Part shown: positions 55,663 to 64,000 of the stretch, piece after piece
Layout: each line of letters begins with the position of its first letter
Numbering within the stretch: the stretch's first letter is position 1
Origin: Candidatus Kinetoplastibacterium desouzaii TCC079E
Lineage (GTDB): Bacteria > Pseudomonadota > Gammaproteobacteria > Burkholderiales > Burkholderiaceae_B
NCBI RefSeq assembly: GCF_000340795.1
Contig: NC_020294.1
Location: 248,001-312,000, forward strand
Direction: 5' to 3'
DNA length: 64,000 bases
Program-made: the position numbers and the translations under genes
The notes under the pieces: model-generated
Databases searched by the model: none
Seen by the model: only the letters and a program-made list of their open reading frames with translations
What the model was told of the DNA's origin: nothing

Positions 55663-56382
55663 ATGTTTAGAATCATTGTTTTTATTTCTTTTTTCTTATC
55701 TTTACCTTTCTTTTTATCTGGTTGTGTGAATCAAGATAAAAGAATAGCTAGAATTATAGAAGTATCTTTAGTCTCTTCTAGAGACATTTCTTTTTCTAAT
55801 ATTTACATAGTTGAGTATGGGGATAGTTTATTTAAAATTGCTAAACAACATGGCGTTTCATTAGATTCAATAAAAAATATTAATAATATTGTAGGTTCAA
55901 ATATTAGAGAGGGTGAAGTAATATACATACCATCATTAAATTATAGTAATCCAATTAGAACAAATCGAATAAAACCCATAAAGAAAGACTCAAAGAATTT
56001 AGATAAGAGAATTGTTAACAAGATATCATGGTCATGGCCTTATGATGGTTGTATTTTAGAAAATTTTAGTGTTTATAATAGAGGTATAGATATTTCTGGA
56101 AATTTTGGAGATTATGTTAGAGCTGCGGCTGATGGGACAGTAGCATATAGCGGAAATGGAGTTAAGGGTTTGGGTAATTTGTTGATTATTAGTCATGATG
56201 ATGGTTTTATAACTGCTTATGCTCACAACAGCAAATTGTTAGTCAGTGTTGGTGATACTGTAAAAGAAAATATGAATATAGCTAAGATTGGTAATAGTGG
56301 TACTGATTCTTGTAAATTGCATTTTGAAATTAGAAAGAATGGTTCTCCTATAGATCCATTAATATATCTTCCATTGAAATGA
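55663..56382 (+). CDS. nlpD: NlpD-like lipoprotein with LysM and degenerate LytM domain
   Basis: The signal peptide ends in lipobox LSGC (Cys about residue 21), so this is an outer-membrane lipoprotein processed by LspA. A LysM domain follows at about 46-92 (IVEYGDSLFKIAKQ), then a LytM/M23 domain at about 130-238. As in known NlpD, metal ligands are degenerate: NRGID instead of HxGxD, and KLHFE instead of HVHF. So it is expected to activate amidases rather than cut peptidoglycan. It overlaps the next gene by four bases (ATGA). rpoS, its usual neighbour, is absent. Confidence 0.88.
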   Translation: MFRIIVFISFFLSLPFFLSGCVNQDKRIARIIEVSLVSSRDISFSNIYIVEYGDSLFKIAKQHGVSLDSIKNINNIVGSNIREGEVIYIPSLNYSNPIRTNRIKPIKKDSKNLDKRIVNKISWSWPYDGCILENFSVYNRGIDISGNFGDYVRAAADGTVAYSGNGVKGLGNLLIISHDDGFITAYAHNSKLLVSVGDTVKENMNIAKIGNSGTDSCKLHFEIRKNGSPIDPLIYLPLK

Positions 56383-57158
56383 AAAACATATTAGTTTTTG
56401 ATATTGAAACAATTCCAGATATTGATGGTTTGAAGAAAATAAGAAATTTTGATGATGGGCTTTCTGAATCAGAAATTTTTAATATGATTAGATTGGAACG
56501 TTTAGAAAAATTTGGTCATGACTTTTTACCATTGCATCTACATAAAATTATAGCTATTAGTTGTTTGTTTAGATATAAAAATGATTTAAAAATTAAAACA
56601 TTAGGTAATATTTATGATAATGAAGAGAAAATTATATCATTATTTTTTAAAATCATAGATAGATATAACTCACAAATAGTCACTTGGAATGGATCTGGTT
56701 TTGACTTGCCTGTTATACATTATCGTAGTTTAATACACGGGATTTCTTCTGCTAGATATTGGGATACTGGTCATCATAATAAAGATGCCAAATTTAATAA
56801 TTATATAAATCGATATCATAATAAGCATTTAGATCTTATGGATGTTTTAGCTAAATATAATGCTAGATCTAATGTGCCTATGGATGAAATAGCAAAGCTA
56901 TGTGGTTTCCCAGGTAAAATAGGTATGGATGGTAGTATGGTTTGGGATTATTGGTGTAATGGTCAGGTAGATACTATTCGTGCATATTGCGAAACAGATG
57001 TTGTAAATACTTGGTTGCTATATTGTAGGTTTTTAATGTTAAAAGAAGATATAGATTTATTATCTTATAATAGAGAACTTATCTTATTAAGGGAAGAAAT
57101 ATCTAATCTTAGAGGAGAACATTGGGCAAATTTTATTAATTCTTGGGATACAATTTGA
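56379..57158 (+). CDS. Predicted PolB-like 3'-5' exonuclease
   Basis: This 259-residue protein looks like the DnaQ-fold exonuclease of the DNA_pol_B_exo2 type. Acidic residues are in LVFDIETIPD (Asp and Glu), TWNGSGFDLPV (Asp) and YCETDVVNTW (DEDDy-type Asp near the end). The role is probably in DNA repair or replication editing, but no specific function is established. It overlaps nlpD by four bases and precedes rlmD. Confidence 0.82.
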   Translation: MKNILVFDIETIPDIDGLKKIRNFDDGLSESEIFNMIRLERLEKFGHDFLPLHLHKIIAISCLFRYKNDLKIKTLGNIYDNEEKIISLFFKIIDRYNSQIVTWNGSGFDLPVIHYRSLIHGISSARYWDTGHHNKDAKFNNYINRYHNKHLDLMDVLAKYNARSNVPMDEIAKLCGFPGKIGMDGSMVWDYWCNGQVDTIRAYCETDVVNTWLLYCRFLMLKEDIDLLSYNRELILLREEISNLRGEHWANFINSWDTI

Positions 57159-57229
57159 ATGTTATTGTTTATCAGTAGTAGTTGTTTTATTTACATTTTA
57201 TATTAAATATTAGTTTTGGAATTCATAAA

Positions 57230-58543
57230 GTGAGTGATATTTTAGAAGTAGAATCTATGGATTTAGAAGCTAGAGGAATATCACATAATAATGGCAAGGT
57301 AGTCTTTATTAATGGTGCTTTAACTGGTGAGAAGGTTGTAGTTGATATATTAAAATCAAAAAAATCTTATGATGTAGCAAAAGTAAGGGATATTTTAGTT
57401 AAATCTATATATAGAGTAGATCCTCCTTGTAAGTATTTTGGAGTTTGTGGTGCTTGTAGTATGCAACATCTTGATTATAAGACACAAATTGCTATAAAAC
57501 AGCGTGTATTAGAGGATAGTATTTTACATATAGGAAAAACGAGACCTGATTTTATTTCTTATTCTATTCACGGTTATATATTGAAATATAGATATAGAGC
57601 AAGGTTTTCTATTAAATTTTTAATAGAAAACTATTCTGTTTTTATTGGTTTTAATGAACTGAATAGTAATAATATTGCTGACATCAATTCATGTTTAGTG
57701 TTACATGACAAGATAAGTGAATTAATAGTATTTTTGCGTGAACTAATTTCTAGTTTATCTATTGTTAGTAACGTGTTAAATATAGAAGTGTCTATGGGTG
57801 ATAATTTGATTGTCCATTTGATTATTAGCTATTTAGGAGTTTTGAGTAATAATGATAAGATTTTATTGCAATTTTTTGAAAAGAAACATAATGTTAAATG
57901 GTGGTTGCGACAAAATTCTTCTCATGCTATTTGTCAATTGAATGAAACTAATGAAGTTGAATTATATTATTCGATACCTGAATTTAATTTGTTAATCAAT
58001 TATCATCCTAGTGATTTCACACAAGTTAATCATGATATTAATAGGATTATGATTTCAAAAGTTGTTTCTTTGTTAGATGTTAAACCATTTGATAAAGTTC
58101 TAGATTTATTTTGTGGCTTAGGGAATTTCACTTTGCCCTTAGCAAGGGTATCTTCTAAGGTGTTAGGAGTTGATGTAAACCATTTATTAATTTCTAGAGC
58201 CTGTAAGATGTCTGTGTATTTTAAGTTAAATAATGTGGTTAGTTTTATGACTGCTAATTTATTTAATATAAATGTGAGTTGGTTTCTTAGAATAGGTTTT
58301 TTTGATCTTGTCGTTTTAGATCCTCCTAGGGATGGAGCATTTGCTGTATCTAAGGCTTTGTCATTGCTTCCTAAAAAACAATCACCAAGGAGAATTATAT
58401 ATGTATCTTGTAATCCGGCTACTCTTGCTAGAGATGTTAATGTTTTAGTATCAAATGGTAAATATACTATTAGGAGTTCAGGTATTATAAATATGTTTTC
58501 TCATACTAGTCATATTGAGTCGATAACAGTATTAGAATTATAA
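57230..58543 (+). CDS. rlmD: 23S rRNA m5U1939 methyltransferase
   Basis: RlmD methylates U1939 of 23S rRNA with SAM. An N-terminal TRAM-like domain is followed by [4Fe-4S] Cys residues in CKYFGVCGACSMQH and SCLVLH. SAM motifs are QVNHDIN and LDLFCGLGNFTLP, then VLDPPRDGA and the catalytic Cys in SCNPATLARD. No ATG fits; GTG 57230 (VSDILEVESMDLEARGI) matches family starts and gives 437 residues. Confidence 0.91.
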   Translation: MSDILEVESMDLEARGISHNNGKVVFINGALTGEKVVVDILKSKKSYDVAKVRDILVKSIYRVDPPCKYFGVCGACSMQHLDYKTQIAIKQRVLEDSILHIGKTRPDFISYSIHGYILKYRYRARFSIKFLIENYSVFIGFNELNSNNIADINSCLVLHDKISELIVFLRELISSLSIVSNVLNIEVSMGDNLIVHLIISYLGVLSNNDKILLQFFEKKHNVKWWLRQNSSHAICQLNETNEVELYYSIPEFNLLINYHPSDFTQVNHDINRIMISKVVSLLDVKPFDKVLDLFCGLGNFTLPLARVSSKVLGVDVNHLLISRACKMSVYFKLNNVVSFMTANLFNINVSWFLRIGFFDLVVLDPPRDGAFAVSKALSLLPKKQSPRRIIYVSCNPATLARDVNVLVSNGKYTIRSSGIINMFSHTSHIESITVLEL

Positions 58544-58572
58544 TTTTAAATTGATATAAATTATTGGATATT

Positions 58573-60507
58573 ATGTTTGATTTTTTTAGAGATAAATCTC
58601 GTTGGATAGTAATAATAATAACAATTTTAATTGTTCCTGCTATTTTCTTTTCTGGTGTGTACAATTACAATCAAACTTACAATAGTAAAAAGATTGCATC
58701 TTTAGGTAATAAAATTATTACTCTTGATGATTTTGAGAAAGCGTATTCTAGATTTATAGAAAGACTAATCATAGATGCTGGTGATCATATAGATGTGTCT
58801 TTATTTGATACCATTGATATGAGAAAACGTTTTTTAGAAGAGTTGATTAATTCCAATTTATTAAAATTAGCAGTTAATGATTTAGATATATCAGTATCAG
58901 ACTCATCTCTACGTGAATATATATATTCTTTAGATTTGAGTGATGGCAATAATTTTTCCAAAGATAGTTATTTGAAAATTTTACATAATAATGGTTTGAC
59001 ACCAGAAAAATTTGAGAAAACTCAAAGGGAATCTCTTGCATGTAGGAAATTAATGAATTCTATTACATCTTCACCAATTGTTTCTAAAAAAATTTTGGAT
59101 AGATATATTGATTATTTTTTACAAAATAGAGAAATTCGTTATATTAAATATAAATTAGGTGATTATAAAAGTTTAGTTTCTATAAATGAAGAAGATATGC
59201 TTCTTTGGTATAAAGATAATAAAAAATTATTAGAAATTCCTTTTAATTTAGATATAGATTATTTAGTATTAGATCAAGATAGTATTTTAGTAAATGAAGA
59301 AATAACAGACAATGATATAAATAATTTTTATTCTAAGAATAGTTTAATCTATGGTGAAAAACGTTCTTTTGATTGTATTTTTATAAATTTTGATGATAGT
59401 GACAATAAAAATATTAAGGATATTAAAAGGAGTAGAGCTTATAAAATATTTGAAACATTAATTAGTAATCCTGATAAATTTACTCTTTTTTTAAAAGAAT
59501 TTAGTGATCCTAAAATAATTGATAAAAAGAATGATTTTATGTGGAGTAAAGAAGATATAGAAAATTCTTATGGTTCTTTTTTTGCAGATAGTGTTTTTAA
59601 TTTAGATAAGAATCAAATATCTGATGTCATAGAAAGTGATGAAGGATTATATATAATTAAGGTCACAAAAATCAGTCATGAAAATATTCCTGATAAAAAC
59701 TCTATAAAGGGGAATATGAAAGAAATGATTTTAAATCAGAAAAAAAATTTATATTTTGCTGATTTGTTATCTAAAATTAGATCTTCTGTTTATGAAGAAA
59801 ATAAAGATTTAGCTTTTATGGCAGAGGAGTTTAAGTTAAAGATTCATTCTTTAAGAGGTTTAACACAGGACGGAAAAATATTAGATAATAATAATAAAGA
59901 AAGTTTGAATAGTTTTATTATAAATAATAACCTATTAAAAGTATTGTTTGATAGTAAATCTTTAATAGATAGAAAATATTCTAATATTCTTCAAATATCA
60001 CCATCTATTTTTTTAATTATAAAAATAGTAAATGTCCATGATACTTATGTTCCAGAATATAACAAGGTGAGAGGTATTGTAAATAATTATGTTGTTCAGG
60101 ATAAATCTAAAGATTTATTATTAAAGAAAGGTAATGAAGCTTTAGATGCTCTAAAAAACAAAAGAGATAGTATTTTATTAAAAGATTTTTCTAAGCCAAT
60201 TAAAATATCTTTTAATGAATCAAATAGTGATTTACCTAAAGAGTTAATTGATTTGGTGATGAAAATGCAATTCTCAGATTTACCTTCGTATTTAGGTGCT
60301 CTTATAGACTCTAATTTTTTTATAGTTTCTTTAGATAAAATAGAAAGATTACCTAATTATATTTCACTTTATCAAGATACTAAGAATCTATTGCTTGAGA
60401 AGGCTGGTAAATCTGAATGGTTGTCTTTTATAAGATCATTACATGATCAATATAACTTAAAATTATTTGATAACGTTAATGATATTATAAATGTTACAAT
60501 AGATTGA
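58573..60507 (+). CDS. ppiD: PpiD-like periplasmic chaperone
   Basis: PpiD is anchored in the inner membrane and helps fold proteins leaving the Sec channel. One membrane span lies at about residues 12-31, followed by a SurA-N-like helical domain and a parvulin-like segment near 260-370, which is quite diverged. ATG 58573 (MFDFFRDKSRW) resembles family starts. The 644 residues are in range. Its last 14 bases overlap the 3' end of the convergent rsmD. Confidence 0.85.
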   Translation: MFDFFRDKSRWIVIIITILIVPAIFFSGVYNYNQTYNSKKIASLGNKIITLDDFEKAYSRFIERLIIDAGDHIDVSLFDTIDMRKRFLEELINSNLLKLAVNDLDISVSDSSLREYIYSLDLSDGNNFSKDSYLKILHNNGLTPEKFEKTQRESLACRKLMNSITSSPIVSKKILDRYIDYFLQNREIRYIKYKLGDYKSLVSINEEDMLLWYKDNKKLLEIPFNLDIDYLVLDQDSILVNEEITDNDINNFYSKNSLIYGEKRSFDCIFINFDDSDNKNIKDIKRSRAYKIFETLISNPDKFTLFLKEFSDPKIIDKKNDFMWSKEDIENSYGSFFADSVFNLDKNQISDVIESDEGLYIIKVTKISHENIPDKNSIKGNMKEMILNQKKNLYFADLLSKIRSSVYEENKDLAFMAEEFKLKIHSLRGLTQDGKILDNNNKESLNSFIINNNLLKVLFDSKSLIDRKYSNILQISPSIFLIIKIVNVHDTYVPEYNKVRGIVNNYVVQDKSKDLLLKKGNEALDALKNKRDSILLKDFSKPIKISFNESNSDLPKELIDLVMKMQFSDLPSYLGALIDSNFFIVSLDKIERLPNYISLYQDTKNLLLEKAGKSEWLSFIRSLHDQYNLKLFDNVNDIINVTID

Positions 60508-61066
60508 TATTATTATCTTTATATACTGATAAACTGAAGTTTACTAGCCCAGCTTTTCCATTTCGAATAGCATGAAGGAAAGATGGTGTTTTTACTATTG
60601 AATCTGATTCAATATATACTAAGCAACCATCTTTTAGTATATTTGGGAGATAATGCCATATTTTTTCAAAATGTTCATATTTAAAAGGAGGATCTAATAA
60701 TACTAGATCGAAATTTTGTTTCCTTTTTGAACAAAGAAAATCGATGGAATCTCCTTGATATATGCTGATATTATTTATGTTAATATTTTTGCATATAGTT
60801 TTAATAAAATTTACTGCTAATTTATTTTTCTCTACCATTTGTATAAATTTCACTCCTCTGGATGCTGCTTCAAATCCAAGTGATCCACTTCCAGCAAATA
60901 GATCAAGAATATGTTTGTTGGTAAAATTATGATTCCATTGATTGCTTATCCAATTAAATAGTGTTTCTTTGACTCGATTTGAAGTTGGTCGTAGTCCTTG
61001 AGCGTTTGGGAATTTAATTTTAGTATTTTTATATATTCCTGAAATAATATGAACAGAGTTATTCAT
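60494..61066 (-). CDS. rsmD: 16S rRNA m2G966 methyltransferase
   Basis: RsmD methylates G966 of 16S rRNA. GLRPTSNRVKETLFNW and DLFAGSGSLGFEAASRG are the SAM-binding region, and LLDPPFK is the catalytic DPPF/Y motif. I use ATG 61066 (MNNSVHIISG, 190 residues); one more Met lies immediately upstream at 61069. The frame stays open farther upstream only as antisense of ftsY. Its start codon is one base from the divergent ftsY start. Confidence 0.92.
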   Translation of the reverse strand: MNNSVHIISGIYKNTKIKFPNAQGLRPTSNRVKETLFNWISNQWNHNFTNKHILDLFAGSGSLGFEAASRGVKFIQMVEKNKLAVNFIKTICKNININNISIYQGDSIDFLCSKRKQNFDLVLLDPPFKYEHFEKIWHYLPNILKDGCLVYIESDSIVKTPSFLHAIRNGKAGLVNFSLSVYKDNNINLL

Positions 61067-61067
61067 C

Positions 61068-62099
61068 ATGATAAATTTTTTTAAGCATAGAATTAATAAT
61101 ATTAAGAATACTGAATGTAATGAAGATAATACATTAAAAACTAATGATAAAATATTGGAAGAAGATAATATTTCCAGTATAAAAGAAATTGATAAATCAT
61201 CATCGTTATTCAAGTCACTAAAAAAAAGTTTTTCTTATACAAGTGATAGTTTAAATAGATTATTCAAACGTTCTAAAATAGATGATAGTATGTTTGAGGA
61301 ATTAGAAAATATTCTTATTATGGCAGATGTTGGTTTTGATGTTTCTGTTAAGCTTTTGTCATTATTAAGAGATAAAGTTAAAAAAGATAAAATAACTAAT
61401 CCTAGTGATCTAAAGAAAGAGTTACGTATAATACTGACAGATCATTTGAGATCATTAGAAGGTAATTTTGTTATTAATTGTAAGCCTACCATTATTTTAG
61501 TTGTAGGGGTTAATGGTGTTGGTAAAACTACTTCTATTGGGAAATTAGCATCTTATTTTAAGTTAAATGGTTCTAAAGTTTTACTTATTGCTGCAGATAC
61601 TTTTAGGGCAGCTGCTATAGAACAGTTAACAAAATGGGGTAATATAAATGATATTATGGTTTTTTCTAAGGATGTAAAGGATCCATCTTCTGTTGTCTTT
61701 GAAGGAGTCAATTTTGGGAAATCAAAAGGTTTTGATGTCATAATAGTAGATACTGCTGGCAGATTACCATCAAATGATAATTTGATGAACGAGCTTGTTA
61801 AAATTAAAAGAGTTATTTCAAAGATTAACGATAGTGATGATCAGGAAACTATTTTAATAGTTGATGGTAATCTTGGACAGAATACTATAAATCAAATATC
61901 ATCTTTTGATAATGCTTTGAAGTTATCTGGTTTGTTTATTACAAAAATGGATGGAACTGCTAAAGGTGGGGTTTTAGCTGCTATTGCATCCAATAAAAAT
62001 AGAAATATTCCTGTATATTGGGTTGGCATAGGAGAAAAAAAAGATGATATATTGCCTTTTGTTGCTAAAAATTTTGCTGAAGCTATGTTAGATGGATGA
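61068..62099 (+). CDS. ftsY: Signal recognition particle receptor FtsY
   Basis: FtsY is the membrane-associated GTPase that docks SRP-ribosome complexes at SecYEG. A short, charged A domain (about residues 1-50) precedes the NG core: GVNGVGKTTSIGKLA (G1), DTFRAAAIEQL, DTAGRLPSN (G3) and TKMDGTAKGG (G4). The A domain is much shorter than in E. coli, and the total is 343 residues. It is divergent from rsmD, as in many proteobacteria, but with no gap. Confidence 0.95.
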   Translation: MINFFKHRINNIKNTECNEDNTLKTNDKILEEDNISSIKEIDKSSSLFKSLKKSFSYTSDSLNRLFKRSKIDDSMFEELENILIMADVGFDVSVKLLSLLRDKVKKDKITNPSDLKKELRIILTDHLRSLEGNFVINCKPTIILVVGVNGVGKTTSIGKLASYFKLNGSKVLLIAADTFRAAAIEQLTKWGNINDIMVFSKDVKDPSSVVFEGVNFGKSKGFDVIIVDTAGRLPSNDNLMNELVKIKRVISKINDSDDQETILIVDGNLGQNTINQISSFDNALKLSGLFITKMDGTAKGGVLAAIASNKNRNIPVYWVGIGEKKDDILPFVAKNFAEAMLDG

Positions 62100-62120
62100 T
62101 TTTTTGTATTATGTTTTCTA

Positions 62121-62160
62121 CTATCAACCTTGAATAAGGTTAATAGCTTTATTAATTTAT
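62121..62160 (+). terminator. Terminator-like hairpin after ftsY
   Basis: AACCTT at 62126-62131 pairs with AAGGTT at 62136-62141 around a 4-base loop, extended by CTAT with ATAG across one mismatch. T-rich sequence follows. No FMN riboswitch fits in the 77-base gap before ribBA. Confidence 0.55.
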
Positions 62161-62176
62161 TATTTCTTTAAATCTT

Positions 62177-63298
62177 ATGTTAAAAGTACCTAGTAAGAAT
62201 TTATATAATTATAGTCAGATATCACCTGTTGAGGAAATTATTTCTGAATTACGTTCTGGTAGAATAGTTATATTGGTGGATGATGAGAATAGAGAAAATG
62301 AAGGTGATTTATTAATAGCCGCTGATTTTGTTACTTCTGAATCTATAAATTTTATGGTTACCTATGGTCGTGGTTTAGTCTGTTTGACTTTAACAGATAA
62401 ATATTGTGATAGACTTGGTTTAAATATGATGACTAGTAACAATGGATCTCGTTATGGTACTAATTTTACGCAATCTATTGAGGCGACTGAAGGAATTAGC
62501 ACAGGAATATCTACTGCAGATAGATCTCATACAATTAAAGTAGCCATCTCTCCTAATGCAAAGTCATCAGATGTAGTTCAACCTGGGCATATTTTTCCTG
62601 TTCGTGCTGTTTCTGGGGGGGTATTAGTTAGGCCTGGTCATACTGAAGCTGGTTGTGATCTCACTGCAATTGCTGGCTTAACCCCTGCTGCAGTTATATG
62701 TGAAGTATTGAATGAAGATGGAACAATGTCTAGATTGCCAGATTTGATAAGTTTTGCTAATAAGCATAGCTTAAAGATTGGTAGTATTGTTAGTTTAATA
62801 AAATATAGAATAGAAAAAGAAAGAATTATTAATAGATTTAATTGTTTTGATATAAATACTATTTTTGGTAGTTTTAAAGCTTTCTTTTATATAGACAATA
62901 TAAATTCTTCAGTTCATACTGCTTTAATCTATGGTGATATTGGTGAAATTGAGGATGTTTTAGTATATATTGGTAATTCGTTATCTATTTCTATATTAGA
63001 TGTTTTAAATTTCACTCATAATTCAAATGATTTTAGTATTAATAATTTATTGAAGAAGATTTCTGATAATTTGTCAGGTGTTCTGGTATTGTTGAATTGT
63101 AACTTATCTAATAATAATTTTATCGATTATGTGAATGATTTTCAAAAAATAAATAAATCTATCATTGATGATTTAAGTATGTTGGATTATGGAATTGCTG
63201 CTCAAATAATACGTGATATTGGTGTAAAAAACATAAAATCATTTGAAGGTGATAAAAGGATATTAAATATAGAAGAGTTTGGTTTTGTTGTAAAATAA
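62177..63298 (+). CDS. ribBA: DHBP synthase fused to a degenerate GTP cyclohydrolase II-like domain
   Basis: The N-terminal half (about residues 1-210) is RibB, which turns ribulose-5-phosphate into the four-carbon unit of riboflavin; [11 protein letters not shown] and the GHTEAGCDL block are intact. The C-terminal half (about 211-373) keeps the length of RibA but lacks its zinc-binding Cys cluster and the SECLTGDVFGS-type motif, so it should not be an active GTP cyclohydrolase II. Such RibB fusions are known in betaproteobacteria. A separate ribA would be needed. ribH and nusB follow. Confidence 0.92.
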   Translation: MLKVPSKNLYNYSQISPVEEIISELRSGRIVILVDDENRENEGDLLIAADFVTSESINFMVTYGRGLVCLTLTDKYCDRLGLNMMTSNNGSRYGTNFTQSIEATEGISTGISTADRSHTIKVAISPNAKSSDVVQPGHIFPVRAVSGGVLVRPGHTEAGCDLTAIAGLTPAAVICEVLNEDGTMSRLPDLISFANKHSLKIGSIVSLIKYRIEKERIINRFNCFDINTIFGSFKAFFYIDNINSSVHTALIYGDIGEIEDVLVYIGNSLSISILDVLNFTHNSNDFSINNLLKKISDNLSGVLVLLNCNLSNNNFIDYVNDFQKINKSIIDDLSMLDYGIAAQIIRDIGVKNIKSFEGDKRILNIEEFGFVVK

Positions 63299-63345
63299 CT
63301 TTATATTTAATAATATTAAATTCTAATTTTGAAAAGTATATTTTT

Positions 63346-63807
63346 ATGAGTATTTATAGATTTGATCCTAATCTAGATGGACGTAATCTTAATATTGGAA
63401 TAGTATTATCTCGTTTTAACGAGGATATTGGTAAAATAGAATTAGATTATTGTTTGGATGAATTGTCTTGTTTAGGTGTTTCTGAGTCAGATATTATTTT
63501 GGTAACTGTTCCTGGAGCTTTAGAAATAGGAACAACTCTAATGCACATGATTGAGAATTACGAGTTAAATGCTTTGATTGCACTTGGTGCTGTTATTAGA
63601 GGAGAAACGTTTCATTTTGATATAGTAAGTAATGAAATGGCAGCTTCTATTGCTAAATTATCATTAGAAACTGGTGTTCCTATAGCTAATGGTGTATTAA
63701 CAGTTGATTCTTATGAACAAGCTATAAGTCGTGCTCCTATTAAGGGACGTGATTGTGCTGATGTTGCTGTAGAAATGTCTAATTTATTTATTAAACTTAA
63801 ATCATAG
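63346..63807 (+). CDS. ribH: 6,7-dimethyl-8-ribityllumazine synthase
   Basis: RibH joins the RibB product with the pyrimidine to make lumazine, the riboflavin precursor. [32 protein letters not shown] (catalytic His) and [12 protein letters not shown] are family blocks. At 153 residues it is full length and expected to form a shell or pentamer. It sits between ribBA and nusB, a standard arrangement. Confidence 0.95.
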   Translation: MSIYRFDPNLDGRNLNIGIVLSRFNEDIGKIELDYCLDELSCLGVSESDIILVTVPGALEIGTTLMHMIENYELNALIALGAVIRGETFHFDIVSNEMAASIAKLSLETGVPIANGVLTVDSYEQAISRAPIKGRDCADVAVEMSNLFIKLKS

Positions 63808-63839
63808 TTTAATAATGAAGTTTATAAAGGTTCTAAAAA

Positions 63840-64000
63840 ATGTGCAAATTACAACGTAAAATGACATCGAGAAGAAGATCTCGTGAATTTGCCTTGCAAG
63901 GTATATATTCTTGGTTATTAACAGGATATGATATAAGCCACATTTTTAGTGATATGGTTTCTCATTTGAGAGAAATGGAAGATTTTAAAGAAGCTGATAT
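63840..64000 (+). CDS. nusB: NusB antitermination factor, 3' end beyond window
   Basis: The frame from ATG 63840 is open to the window edge and encodes 53 residues including RRRSREFALQGIYSW, the conserved NusB N-terminus. AAAGG at 63826-63830 is nine bases upstream. NusB with NusE binds boxA RNA in rRNA antitermination. Another ATG at 63861 (MTSRRRSRE) would also fit. Its place after ribH is the usual one. Confidence 0.9.
   Translation, partial: MCKLQRKMTSRRRSREFALQGIYSWLLTGYDISHIFSDMVSHLREMEDFKEAD

Noticed and set aside
61070-61213. N-terminal extension of rsmD with a hydrophobic stretch
   Set aside because: It is antisense to the start of ftsY and has no counterpart in RsmD proteins.
62100-62176. 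FMN riboswitch before ribBA
   Set aside because: The gap is 77 bases and none of the conserved FMN-element segments is visible; only a terminator-like hairpin is present.
63305-63321. 17-base AT-only palindrome before ribH
   Set aside because: Composed only of A and T, expected by chance at this base composition.
1-64000. Insertion sequences, prophage, CRISPR arrays or toxin-antitoxin pairs
   Set aside because: No transposase, integrase, phage structural gene, direct-repeat array or small toxin-antitoxin gene pair was found on either strand.

Overview
This 64 kb window looks like chromosome from a strongly AT-rich (roughly 30% GC by eye), gene-dense, reduced betaproteobacterial genome. Gene content and order match the family Alcaligenaceae: leuC-leuD-leuB-asd-truA-trpF, dut-coaBC-lspA-ileS-ribF, tig-clpP-clpX-lon, iscRSUA-hscBA-fdx and ribBA-ribH-nusB. 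With the base composition, the lack of mobile elements and the retained provisioning pathways, the best guess is 'Candidatus Kinetoplastibacterium', the obligate symbiont of trypanosomatid flagellates. That assignment is inference from remembered family resemblance; no search was run.

Layout. 1-2.4 kb: hemX (cut by the left edge) and hemY. 2.4-4.9 kb: ppa, a membrane protein and dusA. 5-12 kb: amino-acid genes aroC, leuCDB, asd and trpF, with truA among them. 12.1-15 kb: tRNA-Val(GAC), thrS and infC. 15-16.3 kb: gshB and a ptsH-like gene. 16.3-22.4 kb, minus strand: ribF, ileS, lspA, coaBC, dut. 22.4-26.8 kb: purN, a fatty-acid desaturase, uvrD. 26.8-30.9 kb, minus strand: the lysine/DAP genes dapC, dapD, dapE, then prmB. 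30.9-37.8 kb: tRNA-Leu(UAG), a cold-shock gene with a long leader, and tig-clpP-clpX-lon. 37.9-41.7 kb: tyrB, uvrB, a small phosphatase. 41.7-47 kb: the complete isc iron-sulfur operon. 47-50.2 kb, minus strand: yqeY, prfB, lysS. 50.3-54.7 kb: queE, queD, tadA, yigZ, trxA, tsaD, plsY. 54.8-64 kb: surE, nlpD, a 3'-5' exonuclease, rlmD, ppiD, rsmD, ftsY, ribBA, ribH and the start of nusB.

The genes form two groups. One is core housekeeping: translation, tRNA modification, protein quality control, Fe-S assembly, membrane and envelope. The other is biosynthesis that fits host provisioning: leucine, lysine/DAP, chorismate and tryptophan branches, riboflavin/FAD, CoA, glutathione, and heme-associated proteins. 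No insertion sequence, prophage, CRISPR array, rRNA or clear pseudogene was seen. Several loci end or join abruptly compared with free-living relatives (no fimV after asd, no trpBA after trpF, no rpmI-rplT after infC, no ptsI after ptsH, no rpoS after nlpD), as expected from reductive deletion.

The most notable observations are three. The HPr-like protein has lost its phosphorylatable histidine but kept the regulatory serine. The prfB gene keeps the Shine-Dalgarno-like stimulator and CTT slip codon of the RF2 programmed frameshift but has lost the in-frame stop, so RF2 is encoded in one frame. infC almost certainly starts at AUC. Also notable are a perfect 26-bp palindrome with symmetric -10 elements upstream of the desaturase, several intergenic inverted repeats, a possible small RNA or long leader before the cold-shock gene, and head-to-head rsmD/ftsY start codons one base apart. 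I saw no clearly new multi-gene system.
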